NCBI GenBank assembly: GCA_043764095.1
Contig: JAYUKX010000198.1
Span: 22,618 to 86,617, forward strand
From: M3007 sp043764095
GTDB taxonomy: Bacteria; Bacteroidota; Bacteroidia; Chitinophagales; Saprospiraceae
DNA length: 64,000 nt
Direction of reading: 5' to 3'
The first letter of the stretch is position 1. Each line of letters starts with the position of its first letter. The translations under genes were made by a program, and so were the position numbers. Under the pieces are notes generated by a model, which saw only the letters and a list, made by a program, of their open reading frames with translations, ran no database searches and had not been told where the DNA came from. Below, one piece after another: positions 53,740 through 62,527 of the stretch.

Positions 53740-54789
53740 ATGATCAAAAATATCATTCCAACACAGTATAAAACACCACTTTTCCACTTTATTTTGTGGA
53801 GTATTTGGTTGTATTTACCGCTGTCGAGCGTCACCGATGAGGAATTGCACGATCGTTTTATACTCCTATTTTCTTTGATTTTAACGACGCATGTCCCTTT
53901 ATTTATCCTCAATACCCATTGGTTATTTCCAAAGTTTTTTCGCCAAAAAGGTAGCACAACCTATTTTGGCATACTGGTACTATGTATTATATGCTTTAGT
54001 TTTTTACATTTTACAATCAAAGACTGGTTACTCGCCCACCAGTTGACGTCAATTCCTAGAAAAAATTATAATCCATTTTGGAATATTGTACCGCTTGTTT
54101 TTGTTTCGGCGATTAGTACTGGATACGCTTTGTTGGATTATATATCAAAAGAAGAGCAAATTCAACAAGAAAAACAACAAGAACGGCTGCAATCAGAACT
54201 TTCCTTTTTGAGGTCGCAGATCAGCCCACATTTTATTTTTAATGTGCTCAATAGTATTGTTTATCTTATCCGCTCAAAATCGGATTTGGCGGAAACTATT
54301 ACCATAAAACTATCCGAACTGATGCGCTACATGTTGTACGAATCGGGACATGCACAGATTAGTTTGCAACAAGAAGTAACTTATTTGATGAATTATATTG
54401 ATTTACAAAAGATACGTTTTGAGGAAGATGTAAAAATAAATGTGGAAATAACCGGCGATACTTCTACCCAAATTATTGAGCCTATGCTCATGATTCCATT
54501 CGTAGAAAATGCGTTCAAACATGGCGTTGGAATGGTGCAAAACCCCGAAATTGAAGTCAAAATACACGTTTCTCCTTCCAATTTAACATTTTTAGTACGC
54601 AACAAAATCACCGTAGAACCAGCGTCTCAAAAAGATCAAAATGCGGGTATTGGGCAGGCCAATGTGCGCCGCAGATTAGAACTTCTGTACCCAGATGCGC
54701 ATCAATTGACGATTAAAAACACCGAAAATGGTTGGTATGAAGTTAATTTAACCTTACAATTTTTAGATTCCGTAAATCATGCTGCTTAA
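53740..54789 (+). CDS. LytS/YehU-type sensor histidine kinase
   Basis: 349 aa. Four membrane helices (about 14-30, 42-60, 76-92, 115-133), a coiled-coil (140-158) and the His_kinase domain with acceptor H164 (SPHFIFNVLNSI), followed by an ATPase-like part (FVENAFKHG, GIGQANVRRRL). No extracellular domain of size, so the signal is probably sensed in the membrane. The stop overlaps the start of the response regulator by 11 nt. Confidence 0.92.
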   Translation: MIKNIIPTQYKTPLFHFILWSIWLYLPLSSVTDEELHDRFILLFSLILTTHVPLFILNTHWLFPKFFRQKGSTTYFGILVLCIICFSFLHFTIKDWLLAHQLTSIPRKNYNPFWNIVPLVFVSAISTGYALLDYISKEEQIQQEKQQERLQSELSFLRSQISPHFIFNVLNSIVYLIRSKSDLAETITIKLSELMRYMLYESGHAQISLQQEVTYLMNYIDLQKIRFEEDVKINVEITGDTSTQIIEPMLMIPFVENAFKHGVGMVQNPEIEVKIHVSPSNLTFLVRNKITVEPASQKDQNAGIGQANVRRRLELLYPDAHQLTIKNTENGWYEVNLTLQFLDSVNHAA

Positions 54790-55492
54790 ATGCCTCATTG
54801 TTGATGACGAGAATATGGCGCGTAAACTACTGGAAGAAAATATCCGCCAATTACCTTTTTTAGAACTCGTGGGTACTTGTAAAAACCCATTCGAGGCCAT
54901 ACAAGTGTTGCAGGAACAACCAGTCGATTTAATCTTTTTAGACATTCAAATGCCCGGTATGCTGGGTACTACTTTTTTGCAAAGCCTTCGCGAAAAACCG
55001 ATGGTGATTTTTGTTACCGCTTATGCGCATTATGCAGTAGAAAGTTACGACCTTGATGTGGTGGATTACCTGATGAAACCCGTGAGTATGGAGCGGTTTA
55101 CAAAAGCGGCTTTGAAGGCATTGGAGGAAAAACAAAAAAAAATACCCACCCCTACCACGGAAGTAGAAACTGCATCGCCCGATTATTTTTTCGTTCACGC
55201 AGATTATGCTTTGGTCAAAGTCCTCATCGCGGAAATTAGCCACGTGGAAAGTATGAAAGACTATGTGAAAATTTTTAGGATAAACACCCAAAAACCGTTA
55301 TTAACCAAATCGACCTTAAAGGCGATGGAAGAAAAATTGCCCACAAAGTCATTTATGCGGGTACACAAGTCATTTATCATCAATTTGGAGCAAATTCAAT
55401 CCATTCGCAATCAAAATATTACGATTGCTGGACATCAAGTTCCGGTGAGTGATATGTATTTAGAGTCTTTGATGGCTTGGATTGAGCGTTAA
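54779..55492 (+). CDS. LytTR-family response regulator
   Basis: 237 aa. Receiver domain with D9/D10, acceptor D55 (LIFLDIQMPG) and K in MKPVS; LytTR DNA-binding domain from about residue 140 (FFVHADYALVKVLIAEISHVES, KSFMRVHKSFIINLEQI). Partner of the LytS-like kinase. LytTR regulators control cell-surface or secretion genes; no target site was found. The stop abuts the stop of the convergent gene with no base between. Confidence 0.92.
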   Translation: MLLKCLIVDDENMARKLLEENIRQLPFLELVGTCKNPFEAIQVLQEQPVDLIFLDIQMPGMLGTTFLQSLREKPMVIFVTAYAHYAVESYDLDVVDYLMKPVSMERFTKAALKALEEKQKKIPTPTTEVETASPDYFFVHADYALVKVLIAEISHVESMKDYVKIFRINTQKPLLTKSTLKAMEEKLPTKSFMRVHKSFIINLEQIQSIRNQNITIAGHQVPVSDMYLESLMAWIER

Positions 55493-56095
55493 CTATTCCA
55501 ACACAAAAAGCAAAATACCCGAAGCCATCAATAATAGCCCTGTTACCAGTCCTGCATTGTGCTCCCAAGCGTGCCAATCGAGTTTTTTTAGGCCATTGAT
55601 CGCCAATTGCATCCATATCACCATACCCGCCACAGAGGTAAGGCAATATACCAGCGCAATTTTGAATACAAAAGGCCAACCATAAGGGCCAGCCGCTAGG
55701 AAATATCCTTCAATTTCGAGACAAGGAGAAAAAAACATGGACACCGTAAGAGAGACAATAATGCCCCAGCGCGTCGTTTGTTTGTGCAAGTGAAAATGGT
55801 GGTGGTAATAATGCTGGTACAAGTAATACCCTCCTAAAACTACCAATAACGCTGGCGAAAACCAATGCGTAAAAGTATGCACCCAACTGGACAATTGAGC
55901 ACCCAAAGCAGCAATCGTTACACCGAGTAGTACAGTACTCAATACATGCGCCAAACCTACCAATAGCGTAATCCGCAGGGTTTTGGCAGATGACCATCCT
56001 TCTTGCTTGCTGACAGCCAAAATAGGCAACCAATGGCTTGGAATAAGCGCGTGAAAAAAACTCAGCGTTGCACTCCCTACCAGTAGTGTGTACAT
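55493..56095 (-). CDS. UreH-like/NicO-type membrane protein
   Basis: 200 aa, six membrane helices. HALIPSHWLPIL near the N-terminus and a histidine-rich loop (YHHHFHLHKQ) resemble the metal-binding motifs in UreH, NicO and RcnA-type nickel/cobalt transporters, and a second charged helix follows. It probably moves a divalent metal. Family placement is not certain; a TauE-like permease is an alternative. Directly convergent with the LytTR regulator. Confidence 0.65.
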   Translation of the reverse strand: MYTLLVGSATLSFFHALIPSHWLPILAVSKQEGWSSAKTLRITLLVGLAHVLSTVLLGVTIAALGAQLSSWVHTFTHWFSPALLVVLGGYYLYQHYYHHHFHLHKQTTRWGIIVSLTVSMFFSPCLEIEGYFLAAGPYGWPFVFKIALVYCLTSVAGMVIWMQLAINGLKKLDWHAWEHNAGLVTGLLLMASGILLFVLE

Positions 56096-56116
56096 AAAAT
56101 ATTGTTATTCAGTAAT

Positions 56117-57283
56117 TTAGTGAATAATACAGCCACCTTCGGGCAACCATTCTATTTGGAGTGGCTTGCCGCTTTTGAGCCATTGTACCAATTCTGGGCC
56201 TAAGAGATTAGCGCGCCAGCCATCTAATATACTGGCATCAAAATCGGGATGGCCACTTTTTAACTTATTGAAATCGCCACGTGGAAAAAGTAATGCCGCG
56301 CTAATTTCATTGTCAAGACACTGTTTTTTTACAAAATGGTACAGCAATTCGTAGTGCCATTCCAGTTCAGGATTATCGGGCGGCGCACCTGGAAGGCCAT
56401 TAATCAACTCCGTTTCGTGGGCTTCTGCGGGTGCTTTCCAAAGGGCTTGCCATTCTGGTTGATATTTTTTCCAAGCATTTTCGGGAAGGGTTCGGTTGGC
56501 ACGTACAGCACCCGAACCATCTTTTAAGGCACGTAAAATAGCACTTACATACCTACTTTGCAATACTTGTTCTTTAGGAATATTCAATTCAGTTGCGCGT
56601 TGCCTGCGCCATGCATAGATACGCAACAAAAAGACCTGCTCTTTACGATCCAACTGATAGATAAAATCGCTGGAAATGGCTTCTTTATAGGGATCAGCGG
56701 AGAAAAAATCGCCATTTTCCCATTTCATACTCTCTTCTTTGGCCCATTTGGCGCGCCCTCGGCGTTCCATTTTTGCGGTTAATTTCTTGTATAAATCAGG
56801 TAAATACTTAACGTCTTCAATCGCATAATTGAGTGCTTTATCGTCGATTGGACGTGCTTCCCAGTCTGCTACAGTATGGCTTTTGGACAAAGAAACACCC
56901 AATTCGCGCTCCACAATTTTGCCAAAACCCGCAGGATAATTATAGCCCACAAAACCAGCAGCAATTTGTGTATCGAACAAATTAACAGGCACCGTTCCAA
57001 ATAAAATATACAGGATACGATAATCATTATCACCAGCATGGGTAATTTTTAGCGTTTCTGGATCTTCTAATATGCGAAGAAATGCGCCTAAATTCTTGAC
57101 GCTAAGGGTATCAATGAGCAAGATACCGTTTTCGTGTACCACTTGCAACAAGCACAACACGGGAACAAATGTTTTTTCCCCTACAAATTCTGTATCAAAA
57201 CCAATCCAAGGTTGCCCTTTTAGAGGCACTAACTCCCGCTCAAAATCTGTTTGATTATCAATATACCTTATCGGATAACTCAT
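56117..57283 (-). CDS. rnd: ribonuclease D
   Basis: 388 aa. DEDD exonuclease domain with D30-x-E32 (FDTEF), D in AGDNDYRIL and YAIEDVKYL (DEDDy type), then an HRDC domain at about 210-290 and a C-terminal extension. RNase D trims 3' ends of tRNA and other RNA. It is cytoplasmic. It is read in one unit with the GluQRS-like gene upstream of it (8 nt apart). Confidence 0.9.
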   Translation of the reverse strand: MSYPIRYIDNQTDFERELVPLKGQPWIGFDTEFVGEKTFVPVLCLLQVVHENGILLIDTLSVKNLGAFLRILEDPETLKITHAGDNDYRILYILFGTVPVNLFDTQIAAGFVGYNYPAGFGKIVERELGVSLSKSHTVADWEARPIDDKALNYAIEDVKYLPDLYKKLTAKMERRGRAKWAKEESMKWENGDFFSADPYKEAISSDFIYQLDRKEQVFLLRIYAWRRQRATELNIPKEQVLQSRYVSAILRALKDGSGAVRANRTLPENAWKKYQPEWQALWKAPAEAHETELINGLPGAPPDNPELEWHYELLYHFVKKQCLDNEISAALLFPRGDFNKLKSGHPDFDASILDGWRANLLGPELVQWLKSGKPLQIEWLPEGGCIIH

Positions 57284-57291
57284 TATTAACT

Positions 57292-58128
57292 TTATACCTT
57301 ACTGCGATAAAAAGCCGCAAGGTCGGTCAAATTTTGGATATTTGTATCAGAAATGCCCAGCCATTTTGCGGCTTGTTGAAATAACTTTGCTTTTTCTTCT
57401 TTAAAATCGCCCAAATCCCGAATAGCACCCGAACCTGCCGACTTCGACAACTTTGCGCCAAGTGCATCTTGGAGTAACGGATGGTGGCTAATGGCGATTT
57501 GCTGGAAGGTATGGTAACCAGCAGATTGAGCCAACCATTGCTGAATAGAAGAAGTATCTTTCAAATCTTCCCCTCGCACTATATCGGTAATGGAAAAATA
57601 TACATCATCGCAAATACTGGCCACATGGTACGCAGGGTTACCATCGCGGCGGCGCACAATAAAACAGGGAAGCGGACAATCTTCGGGTGTATTTGCACGC
57701 CAAGCGGTATCGGTATCGAGCAATCCAATCGGTTGATGTTTAAAAGATGCAGGATAACCACCGTTAAAAGCCAACAAGTCTTTTCTCGATTTTTGACAAG
57801 GGAAAACCATATTTTTATCGCGTAAAACGGCCAAAAACGCTTCATATTGGTCTATTCGCTTCCATTGTGACCAGTTTTGTTCAAAATCATCGGGACCACT
57901 CGGCCCTTCATCCCATTCAATGCCCAACCACTCCAATGTTCTAAAAATATCCTCGACATATTCCGGTCTTTTCCGATCTGCATCTATATCATCAATACGG
58001 AGTAGCACGCGGCCTCCCGAGCGGCTTTTGGCCACTACCGTATTGATAATAAAGTTGATCGCATTACCCGCATGCAGATAGCCCGATGGTGTGGGCGCAA
58101 GACGGGTTTTGATGGGAGTCGGGTTCAT
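57292..58128 (-). CDS. gluQ: GluQRS-like glutamyl-tRNA synthetase paralogue
   Basis: 278 aa from the ATG at 58128; the alternative longer start adds 20 residues of low similarity. APTPSGYLHAGN (HIGH-type signature) and KLSKSAGSG (KMSKS type) are present, and there is no anticodon-binding domain, as in GluQRS (tRNA-Asp glutamyl-queuosine synthetase). The Cys ligands of the zinc site seen in many GluQRS are not all visible, so a truncated GluRS-like enzyme is the alternative. The gene is followed by rnd, so both act on tRNA. Confidence 0.8.
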   Translation of the reverse strand: MNPTPIKTRLAPTPSGYLHAGNAINFIINTVVAKSRSGGRVLLRIDDIDADRKRPEYVEDIFRTLEWLGIEWDEGPSGPDDFEQNWSQWKRIDQYEAFLAVLRDKNMVFPCQKSRKDLLAFNGGYPASFKHQPIGLLDTDTAWRANTPEDCPLPCFIVRRRDGNPAYHVASICDDVYFSITDIVRGEDLKDTSSIQQWLAQSAGYHTFQQIAISHHPLLQDALGAKLSKSAGSGAIRDLGDFKEEKAKLFQQAAKWLGISDTNIQNLTDLAAFYRSKV

Positions 58129-58541
58129 AAGGAGGCAAAGATTTGCAGCAGGACATTTTCTTTTGAGAAAAATTCTGCACACTTGCAAATTTCAAAAATC
58201 TGAAAATCAGTTCATCAATGGCTACTTTTTACTTTTTTTAGCGAAAAAAAGAAACAAAAAACGCTTCGGCTGACGAAAAATGCGGTGCTTTTGCTTTCTC
58301 GTTCCGGCGGAGCCAAAAAAAACTCGCCGAACGATTTTACGGGGACTGCGTCCCTGAAAATTTGTTTGGCTCAAACACTTTTTGGCTTCATCCGCCTCCA
58401 CTCGAGCAAAACCTGCATTTTTCTAAGGCCGGTTTTGCCACACTTGGACACTGTACTTTATCTAAAATTTCAAAAAATATCATCTGAAATAAAAATGTAC
58501 GATTACAAGAGGCAAAGATAAAAAATCTCCATGAAATTTAT
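58129..58541. other. 413-bp intergenic region, no gene
   Basis: The region has a low-complexity A/K-rich stretch (58230-58330) and a frame at 58285-58521 that has no protein-like character. No promoter or hairpin was recognised. The region separates the GluQRS-rnd unit from the convergent end of the M56 gene; as these two units point away from and into it, both ends may hold regulatory sites. Confidence 0.45.
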
Positions 58542-61187
58542 TTAGTTCCTATTCCAATTTTTTCCGTAGCTACGGATTTTCAAATCAATATAATCGCCCA
58601 AATAAGGTAATTTATACCCTTTTGCTTCGCATTCTTTGATATAATTAGGTGTAACACCGTGGATTTTAGCAGCAACTAAATCGTCAAAATCTATATCTTT
58701 CAAACCCATGTCGCGGAAAGACTTTAATTGATCCGCACTAACCCTGTGGATCCGCATGGTCACTAAGTTGTCCTTATCCAATGGTCCAATATTCATCTGT
58801 TTGTACTCGTTGAGGACAGATTCATCTACACCATGAATTTTGAAAGCGATAAGATCTTCAAAATCAAGTTTTCCAAGTCCCATATTTTGAGCCTTTTTTA
58901 CAAAATCAAAATCCAAACCGTGGATTTTTGTAGTTAGAATATCATCAAAACTAAGTTTTCCCAACCCAAGATCTTGCACTTTTTTGATATAATCGCCATC
59001 AATACCGTGGATTTTGGCGGTAACAACATCGTCAAAGTTCAATTGACCAAGTCCTAATCCTTGTACATTTTTCACATACTCAGGTGTAATGCCATGAATT
59101 TTTGCGGTCATAATATCATCCATATCCAACTGACCAAACCCCAATTGTTGGCATTCTTTGACGTATTCTGCGCTGATATTGTGTATCTTCATCGTAGTAA
59201 TATCATCCAAATCGGCATTGGAGGGCAAAATGCCTGTTGCTACCGCCGAAGACACATATTCAGTGCTAATCCCGTGTATTTTCATGGAAACAATATCCTC
59301 AAAACTCAATTTACCTAAGTTCATTTTGGCACAATCTGCGATAAACTGAGCGTCAATATCGTGAATTTTTGCAGCAATCATATCCTCTTCCGACAGTTTA
59401 CCAAATCCCGTCGCGTTCATTTGCTGGATAAAAGCAGGGTCAATGCCGTGAATAGAGAAACTTTTAATGTCATCCAAACCCATATTGCCATAACCCGCTT
59501 GTGCAAATGCCGCGATACGATTGGGGGATACATCATGCACTTTCAATTCTACTAAATCTTGTACAGAAATGTTCTTTTTACCCAATTTATTGGTCATTTC
59601 GACGTACTGCTCTACGGTTTTGGTGTCCAACCGAAAAACGGCCAATTCAGTAAGATCCTCTTTATTCGTAATTTTAAACCCTTTTTGTTGCATCGCGGCC
59701 ACGTAATCGGATTGAAAATTGGCAAAAAAGCAATGTAAAAGCAGGTTGTCATCCGCATCTTTGATACCGCTTTGTGCGAGGCTGGTTTTGAATGCCTCAT
59801 TCGGCGTAAATTCGTAGCGACCATAGCCGCCATTACCCTCAATGGTACCCTTAAAAACAATATTACCAGCAGGGCGAACCATCGAAAATTCTGTTTTATC
59901 GGCAGCGGCAAGGCTCAAATTGGTAAAATCAGATTTGGGGTAGCAGTCGCCAATCATCCAATTGGAGCGTCGGGTGCGACTCACAAGGCTCAGACAGACG
60001 CTGTCTTTTTCAAAAGTAGCCTCCCATACGCCAGAAGTAGCCATTTGCTCTTCATCGCCGTACGAATTAAAACCTTCAATATGGTTAGCGTTATAATATT
60101 GGTGTATCTGTTGACCAAAAGCCAATACGGCGATTGAGCATACCACTAGCGCGGTGGTGATCCATTTTTCCATAGCGTTTAACTTAAAATTTTGTTGTGA
60201 AAAAAGCCGTTGCACACGGTTCATCAGTTGGCCTTTCCGTTCTCCGGCAAACCCTAAAGCGGGCGACAAAGTAGTAAAAGCCATTTCCTGAATCGTTACG
60301 AGTGCTTTGGCGTAATTGAGTTTGTTGCCCAACAGGGCGATCGCCATATCATCGCAGGCACTCTCTCGCTCATTGCGCACCTGAGCAGAAAGCCACCAAA
60401 CGGCGGGATGGTAATAAAAAAGTGCTTCCACGAGGCTTTGTAGGATATTAAATAAATAGTCGCGACGTATAATATGGGCCAATTCATGGGCAAGAATAGC
60501 CTCCACTTCCCTTTCGGGTAAGCGGTTGATAAATCCGATAGGGAATAAAATAACGGGTTTGAGTAATCCGATCGTAACAGGAGAACGCACCAAGGCCGAC
60601 TCCAAAAGATCAATTTTATGTTTAAAATTTGCTTTTTTCAATAAATCCTCCAGCATTTCTGTCCAAAATGGATCGGCATGGAAATTCATCCTTTGTTTTA
60701 AATAATACACATACGAAATGCCCGTCATAACGCGGAATAGGCATATGGCCAGTCCCAACAACCAAATCATAACAACCATAGGCAAGTGCTGCTCGAAATA
60801 GCCTCTAAAACTCGCCGAAAACGTATGTTCTTCCTCAAAAACAGGCCTTTTTGCAGCCACCACAAGGGGATCAATCACCGTTTTGGCAAAATTGGAAGGT
60901 GCTTCTTTTTCGGTATTGGTAGCGGCCTGAATACCAGCATCCATTTGTTCTTGGATGATATGTTGTTCATAAGCCACATTAGATGAATAATACACAAAAG
61001 TGGCTATAGATACCATCAACATAGTAAATAATGCACCATTGGCCACCCAATAACGTCGTTGTGCGCTACGGTTGCGGTACACAAAAAGAATGATACCGGT
61101 GATAATTGCGATCAGAGTAATTTGCCAGATCGAGTGTAAAACCGTCCACCCAAGGGCATAATCGAGGCTTTCAGAAAAGATGCTCAT
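58542..61187 (-). CDS. M56 BlaR1-like sensor protease with 29-aa repeats
   Basis: 881 aa. N-terminal part with about four membrane helices (to about residue 160) and a zinc protease site H234-E-L-A-H238 with the C-terminal ligand in NERESACDD (E275 or D279), the family signature of BlaR1/MecR1. A fifth helix is at about 330-345. From about residue 490 there are about 13 tandem repeats of about 29 residues, most with D-D/E-[IVL]-x2-x-K-I-H-[GDN]-[IV] and a hydrophobic helix (e.g. EYVKNVQGLGLG). This replaces the beta-lactam sensor domain. It should cleave the BlaI repressor on signal. Its ATG overlaps the BlaI stop. Confidence 0.9.
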   Translation of the reverse strand: MSIFSESLDYALGWTVLHSIWQITLIAIITGIILFVYRNRSAQRRYWVANGALFTMLMVSIATFVYYSSNVAYEQHIIQEQMDAGIQAATNTEKEAPSNFAKTVIDPLVVAAKRPVFEEEHTFSASFRGYFEQHLPMVVMIWLLGLAICLFRVMTGISYVYYLKQRMNFHADPFWTEMLEDLLKKANFKHKIDLLESALVRSPVTIGLLKPVILFPIGFINRLPEREVEAILAHELAHIIRRDYLFNILQSLVEALFYYHPAVWWLSAQVRNERESACDDMAIALLGNKLNYAKALVTIQEMAFTTLSPALGFAGERKGQLMNRVQRLFSQQNFKLNAMEKWITTALVVCSIAVLAFGQQIHQYYNANHIEGFNSYGDEEQMATSGVWEATFEKDSVCLSLVSRTRRSNWMIGDCYPKSDFTNLSLAAADKTEFSMVRPAGNIVFKGTIEGNGGYGRYEFTPNEAFKTSLAQSGIKDADDNLLLHCFFANFQSDYVAAMQQKGFKITNKEDLTELAVFRLDTKTVEQYVEMTNKLGKKNISVQDLVELKVHDVSPNRIAAFAQAGYGNMGLDDIKSFSIHGIDPAFIQQMNATGFGKLSEEDMIAAKIHDIDAQFIADCAKMNLGKLSFEDIVSMKIHGISTEYVSSAVATGILPSNADLDDITTMKIHNISAEYVKECQQLGFGQLDMDDIMTAKIHGITPEYVKNVQGLGLGQLNFDDVVTAKIHGIDGDYIKKVQDLGLGKLSFDDILTTKIHGLDFDFVKKAQNMGLGKLDFEDLIAFKIHGVDESVLNEYKQMNIGPLDKDNLVTMRIHRVSADQLKSFRDMGLKDIDFDDLVAAKIHGVTPNYIKECEAKGYKLPYLGDYIDLKIRSYGKNWNRN

Positions 61188-61585
61188 TGTTTTTGTTGTT
61201 CTATTTCTTGAATAAATGCTTTGATTTTGGCCAATTCCTCGGGGGTGGTTTGGCCACTACCCAATGCGCGCAGCACCAAAGAATAAGCCGAACCTTCAAA
61301 TGCCAGATCTGCCAGTTCTTGCACCACTTGCGCTTGTGTTTCTTTTTGTTCTTGGGCGGGCGAATACAAGTGGTTGCGCTCGATGATCTCGCGGGTGAGC
61401 AATCCTTTTTCCATCATCACCTGCATTTGTTTTAATGTAGTGGTATAGCCCACCTGTTGTTCAGGGTTGCGGCGGCTATTGATCAGGTCGTTTACATAGC
61501 GTACACTTTCGGGGTATTTGGCCCAAAGTGCTTGAAGAATTTCCAACTCGGCATCGGTTGGCGTGGGTATTTGTTGCTCGTTCAT
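61184..61585 (-). CDS. BlaI/MecI/CopY-family repressor
   Basis: 133 aa, winged helix at the N-terminus (TDAELEILQALW, VNDLINSRR, TTLKQMQVMMEKGLL), and a C-terminal helical dimerisation domain (LADLAFEGSAYSLVLRAL). Its regulator partner, the M56 protein, follows with the ATGA overlap. Three identical 16-bp palindromes in the upstream region are the probable operators; one overlaps the promoter, so the unit should be autorepressed. Confidence 0.9.
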   Translation of the reverse strand: MNEQQIPTPTDAELEILQALWAKYPESVRYVNDLINSRRNPEQQVGYTTTLKQMQVMMEKGLLTREIIERNHLYSPAQEQKETQAQVVQELADLAFEGSAYSLVLRALGSGQTTPEELAKIKAFIQEIEQQKQ

Positions 61586-61590
61586 GTCGT

Positions 61591-61606
61591 TACGATTTTT
61601 ATCGTA
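61591..61606. promoter_or_regulatory. BlaI-type operator 1
   Basis: TACGATTTTTATCGTA, a 16-bp palindrome (half sites TACGAT/ATCGTA around TTTT) located 5 nt before the repressor start codon. Confidence 0.75.
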
Positions 61607-61616
61607 GTTAATGGTA

Positions 61617-61641
61617 TAAAAAAAGGCGATCTAAAACGCCT
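61617..61641 (-). terminator. weak attenuator-like hairpin in the repressor leader
   Basis: On the minus strand a 5-bp stem (AGGCG/CGCCT, 8-nt loop) is followed by a run of T and lies between promoter and start codon. Such a position would allow attenuation. The stem is short, so this is a low-confidence call. Confidence 0.3.
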
Positions 61642-61670
61642 GTAATTATGGTTGAATTATTTTGATGGTA

Positions 61671-61702
61671 CAAAGGTGCTACGATTTTTATCGTATGTGC
61701 AA
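61671..61702 (-). promoter_or_regulatory. putative promoter of the BlaI-M56 unit
   Basis: On the minus strand: TTG (complement of 61700-61702), 21-nt spacer, CACCTTTG (complement of 61671-61678), one base off TAnnTTTG. Operator 2 lies inside the spacer and operator 3 just upstream, so bound repressor would exclude RNA polymerase. Confidence 0.55.
61680..61695. promoter_or_regulatory. BlaI-type operator 2
   Basis: Same 16-bp palindrome as operator 1; centred between the -33 and -7 elements of the predicted promoter. Confidence 0.78.
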
Positions 61703-61710
61703 GTTTTTAC

Positions 61711-61726
61711 TACGATTTTTATCGTA
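61711..61726. promoter_or_regulatory. BlaI-type operator 3
   Basis: Third identical 16-bp palindrome, 31 bp (three helical turns) from operator 2, immediately upstream of the -33 element. Confidence 0.78.
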
Positions 61727-61831
61727 CATTAACATATAAATATAATAAAAACTTATAAATATTTGATTTTCAATTTAAAAACATTTCTCTGCAACAAGCC
61801 AGTCGCAAAATAATTTTTTAGCGAAACATTC

Positions 61832-62179
61832 CTATGCTGTAGCGTATTCCGTAAAATTCCGCATAGCCGGCGCATGAAATGCTAAAACAATATCAGATTT
61901 AGGAACACCTTTTTGTTCGATGTCCCCTATTATATCGTAGTCAGAAATATTGCGTTGCACCCAAATTTTGTTGTCGATGATATCAAAATGAAATACAACA
62001 GAGAAAATTTGTTGGTCATTGTGCCAGCCTGCGTACAAGGCTTGATAATGATCATTTTCTGTATCCATGATTAATCGCATTTGCATATCATCAGGTTTAT
62101 GGATTTGCGCTATTTCATTAGCGGCGTAAGCGTTGAGTACTTCTTTGAGTATGGTGCGGTATTGTTTCAATCTATCCAT
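61832..62179 (-). CDS. xisI: XisI-family protein (orphan, no XisH seen)
   Basis: 115 aa. It matches the XisI family along its length: LKQYRTILKEVLNAYA, DTENDHYQALYAGWH, KIWVQRN, GVPKSDIVLAFH and the closing TEYATA. XisI was named as an fdxN element excision control factor of Anabaena; the molecular role is unclear and many copies have no excision element. The usual XisH partner is not next to it in this window. It is monocistronic. Confidence 0.85.
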   Translation of the reverse strand: MDRLKQYRTILKEVLNAYAANEIAQIHKPDDMQMRLIMDTENDHYQALYAGWHNDQQIFSVVFHFDIIDNKIWVQRNISDYDIIGDIEQKGVPKSDIVLAFHAPAMRNFTEYATA

Positions 62180-62527
62180 TGTACAATTAAATTTTGAAAA
62201 GGGTCAAAAATTATTAGTTTCTAAATGACTTCGATCTATTTCTGTTGGAGTATTTCGGTAGTGGTTACAGTACCACTATTGTCTAGGTCGGCAAAGGTAA
62301 TGCAGGTATTGCCTAAGGTGTGTGGTTGGTGCTTTTTTGTGGTTGTGGTAGTTGTAAAAAAGCGTGCCGCTACTTTGGTGGGTAGCGACACGCGCTATAA
62401 AGGGTATTATTAGGATGTTTGAGCAAAATCTACATTTACCACTTGACACTCCAGTTGATTCGTCGCATAAGGTAGATCTTACGCTTGAAAGTAGTAAGGG
62501 CTAGATGTATATCTAACAGAGAAATTA
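62180..62527. other. 348-bp intergenic region with terminator
   Basis: No gene was recognised. It contains the terminator of the exported immunity-like gene (62355-62393) and T/G-rich stretches that are low complexity. Confidence 0.5.
62356..62393 (-). terminator. intrinsic terminator of the candidate immunity gene
   Basis: 11-bp stem with one C/A mismatch (62362-62373 with 62382-62393, 8-nt loop). On the minus strand it is followed by TTTTTT at about 62356-62361, as in a rho-independent terminator, 135 nt after the stop of the gene at 62528. Confidence 0.7.

Noticed and set aside
58285..58521. 78-codon plus-strand frame in the intergenic region
   Set aside because: Low-complexity translation without domain, start context or synteny support.
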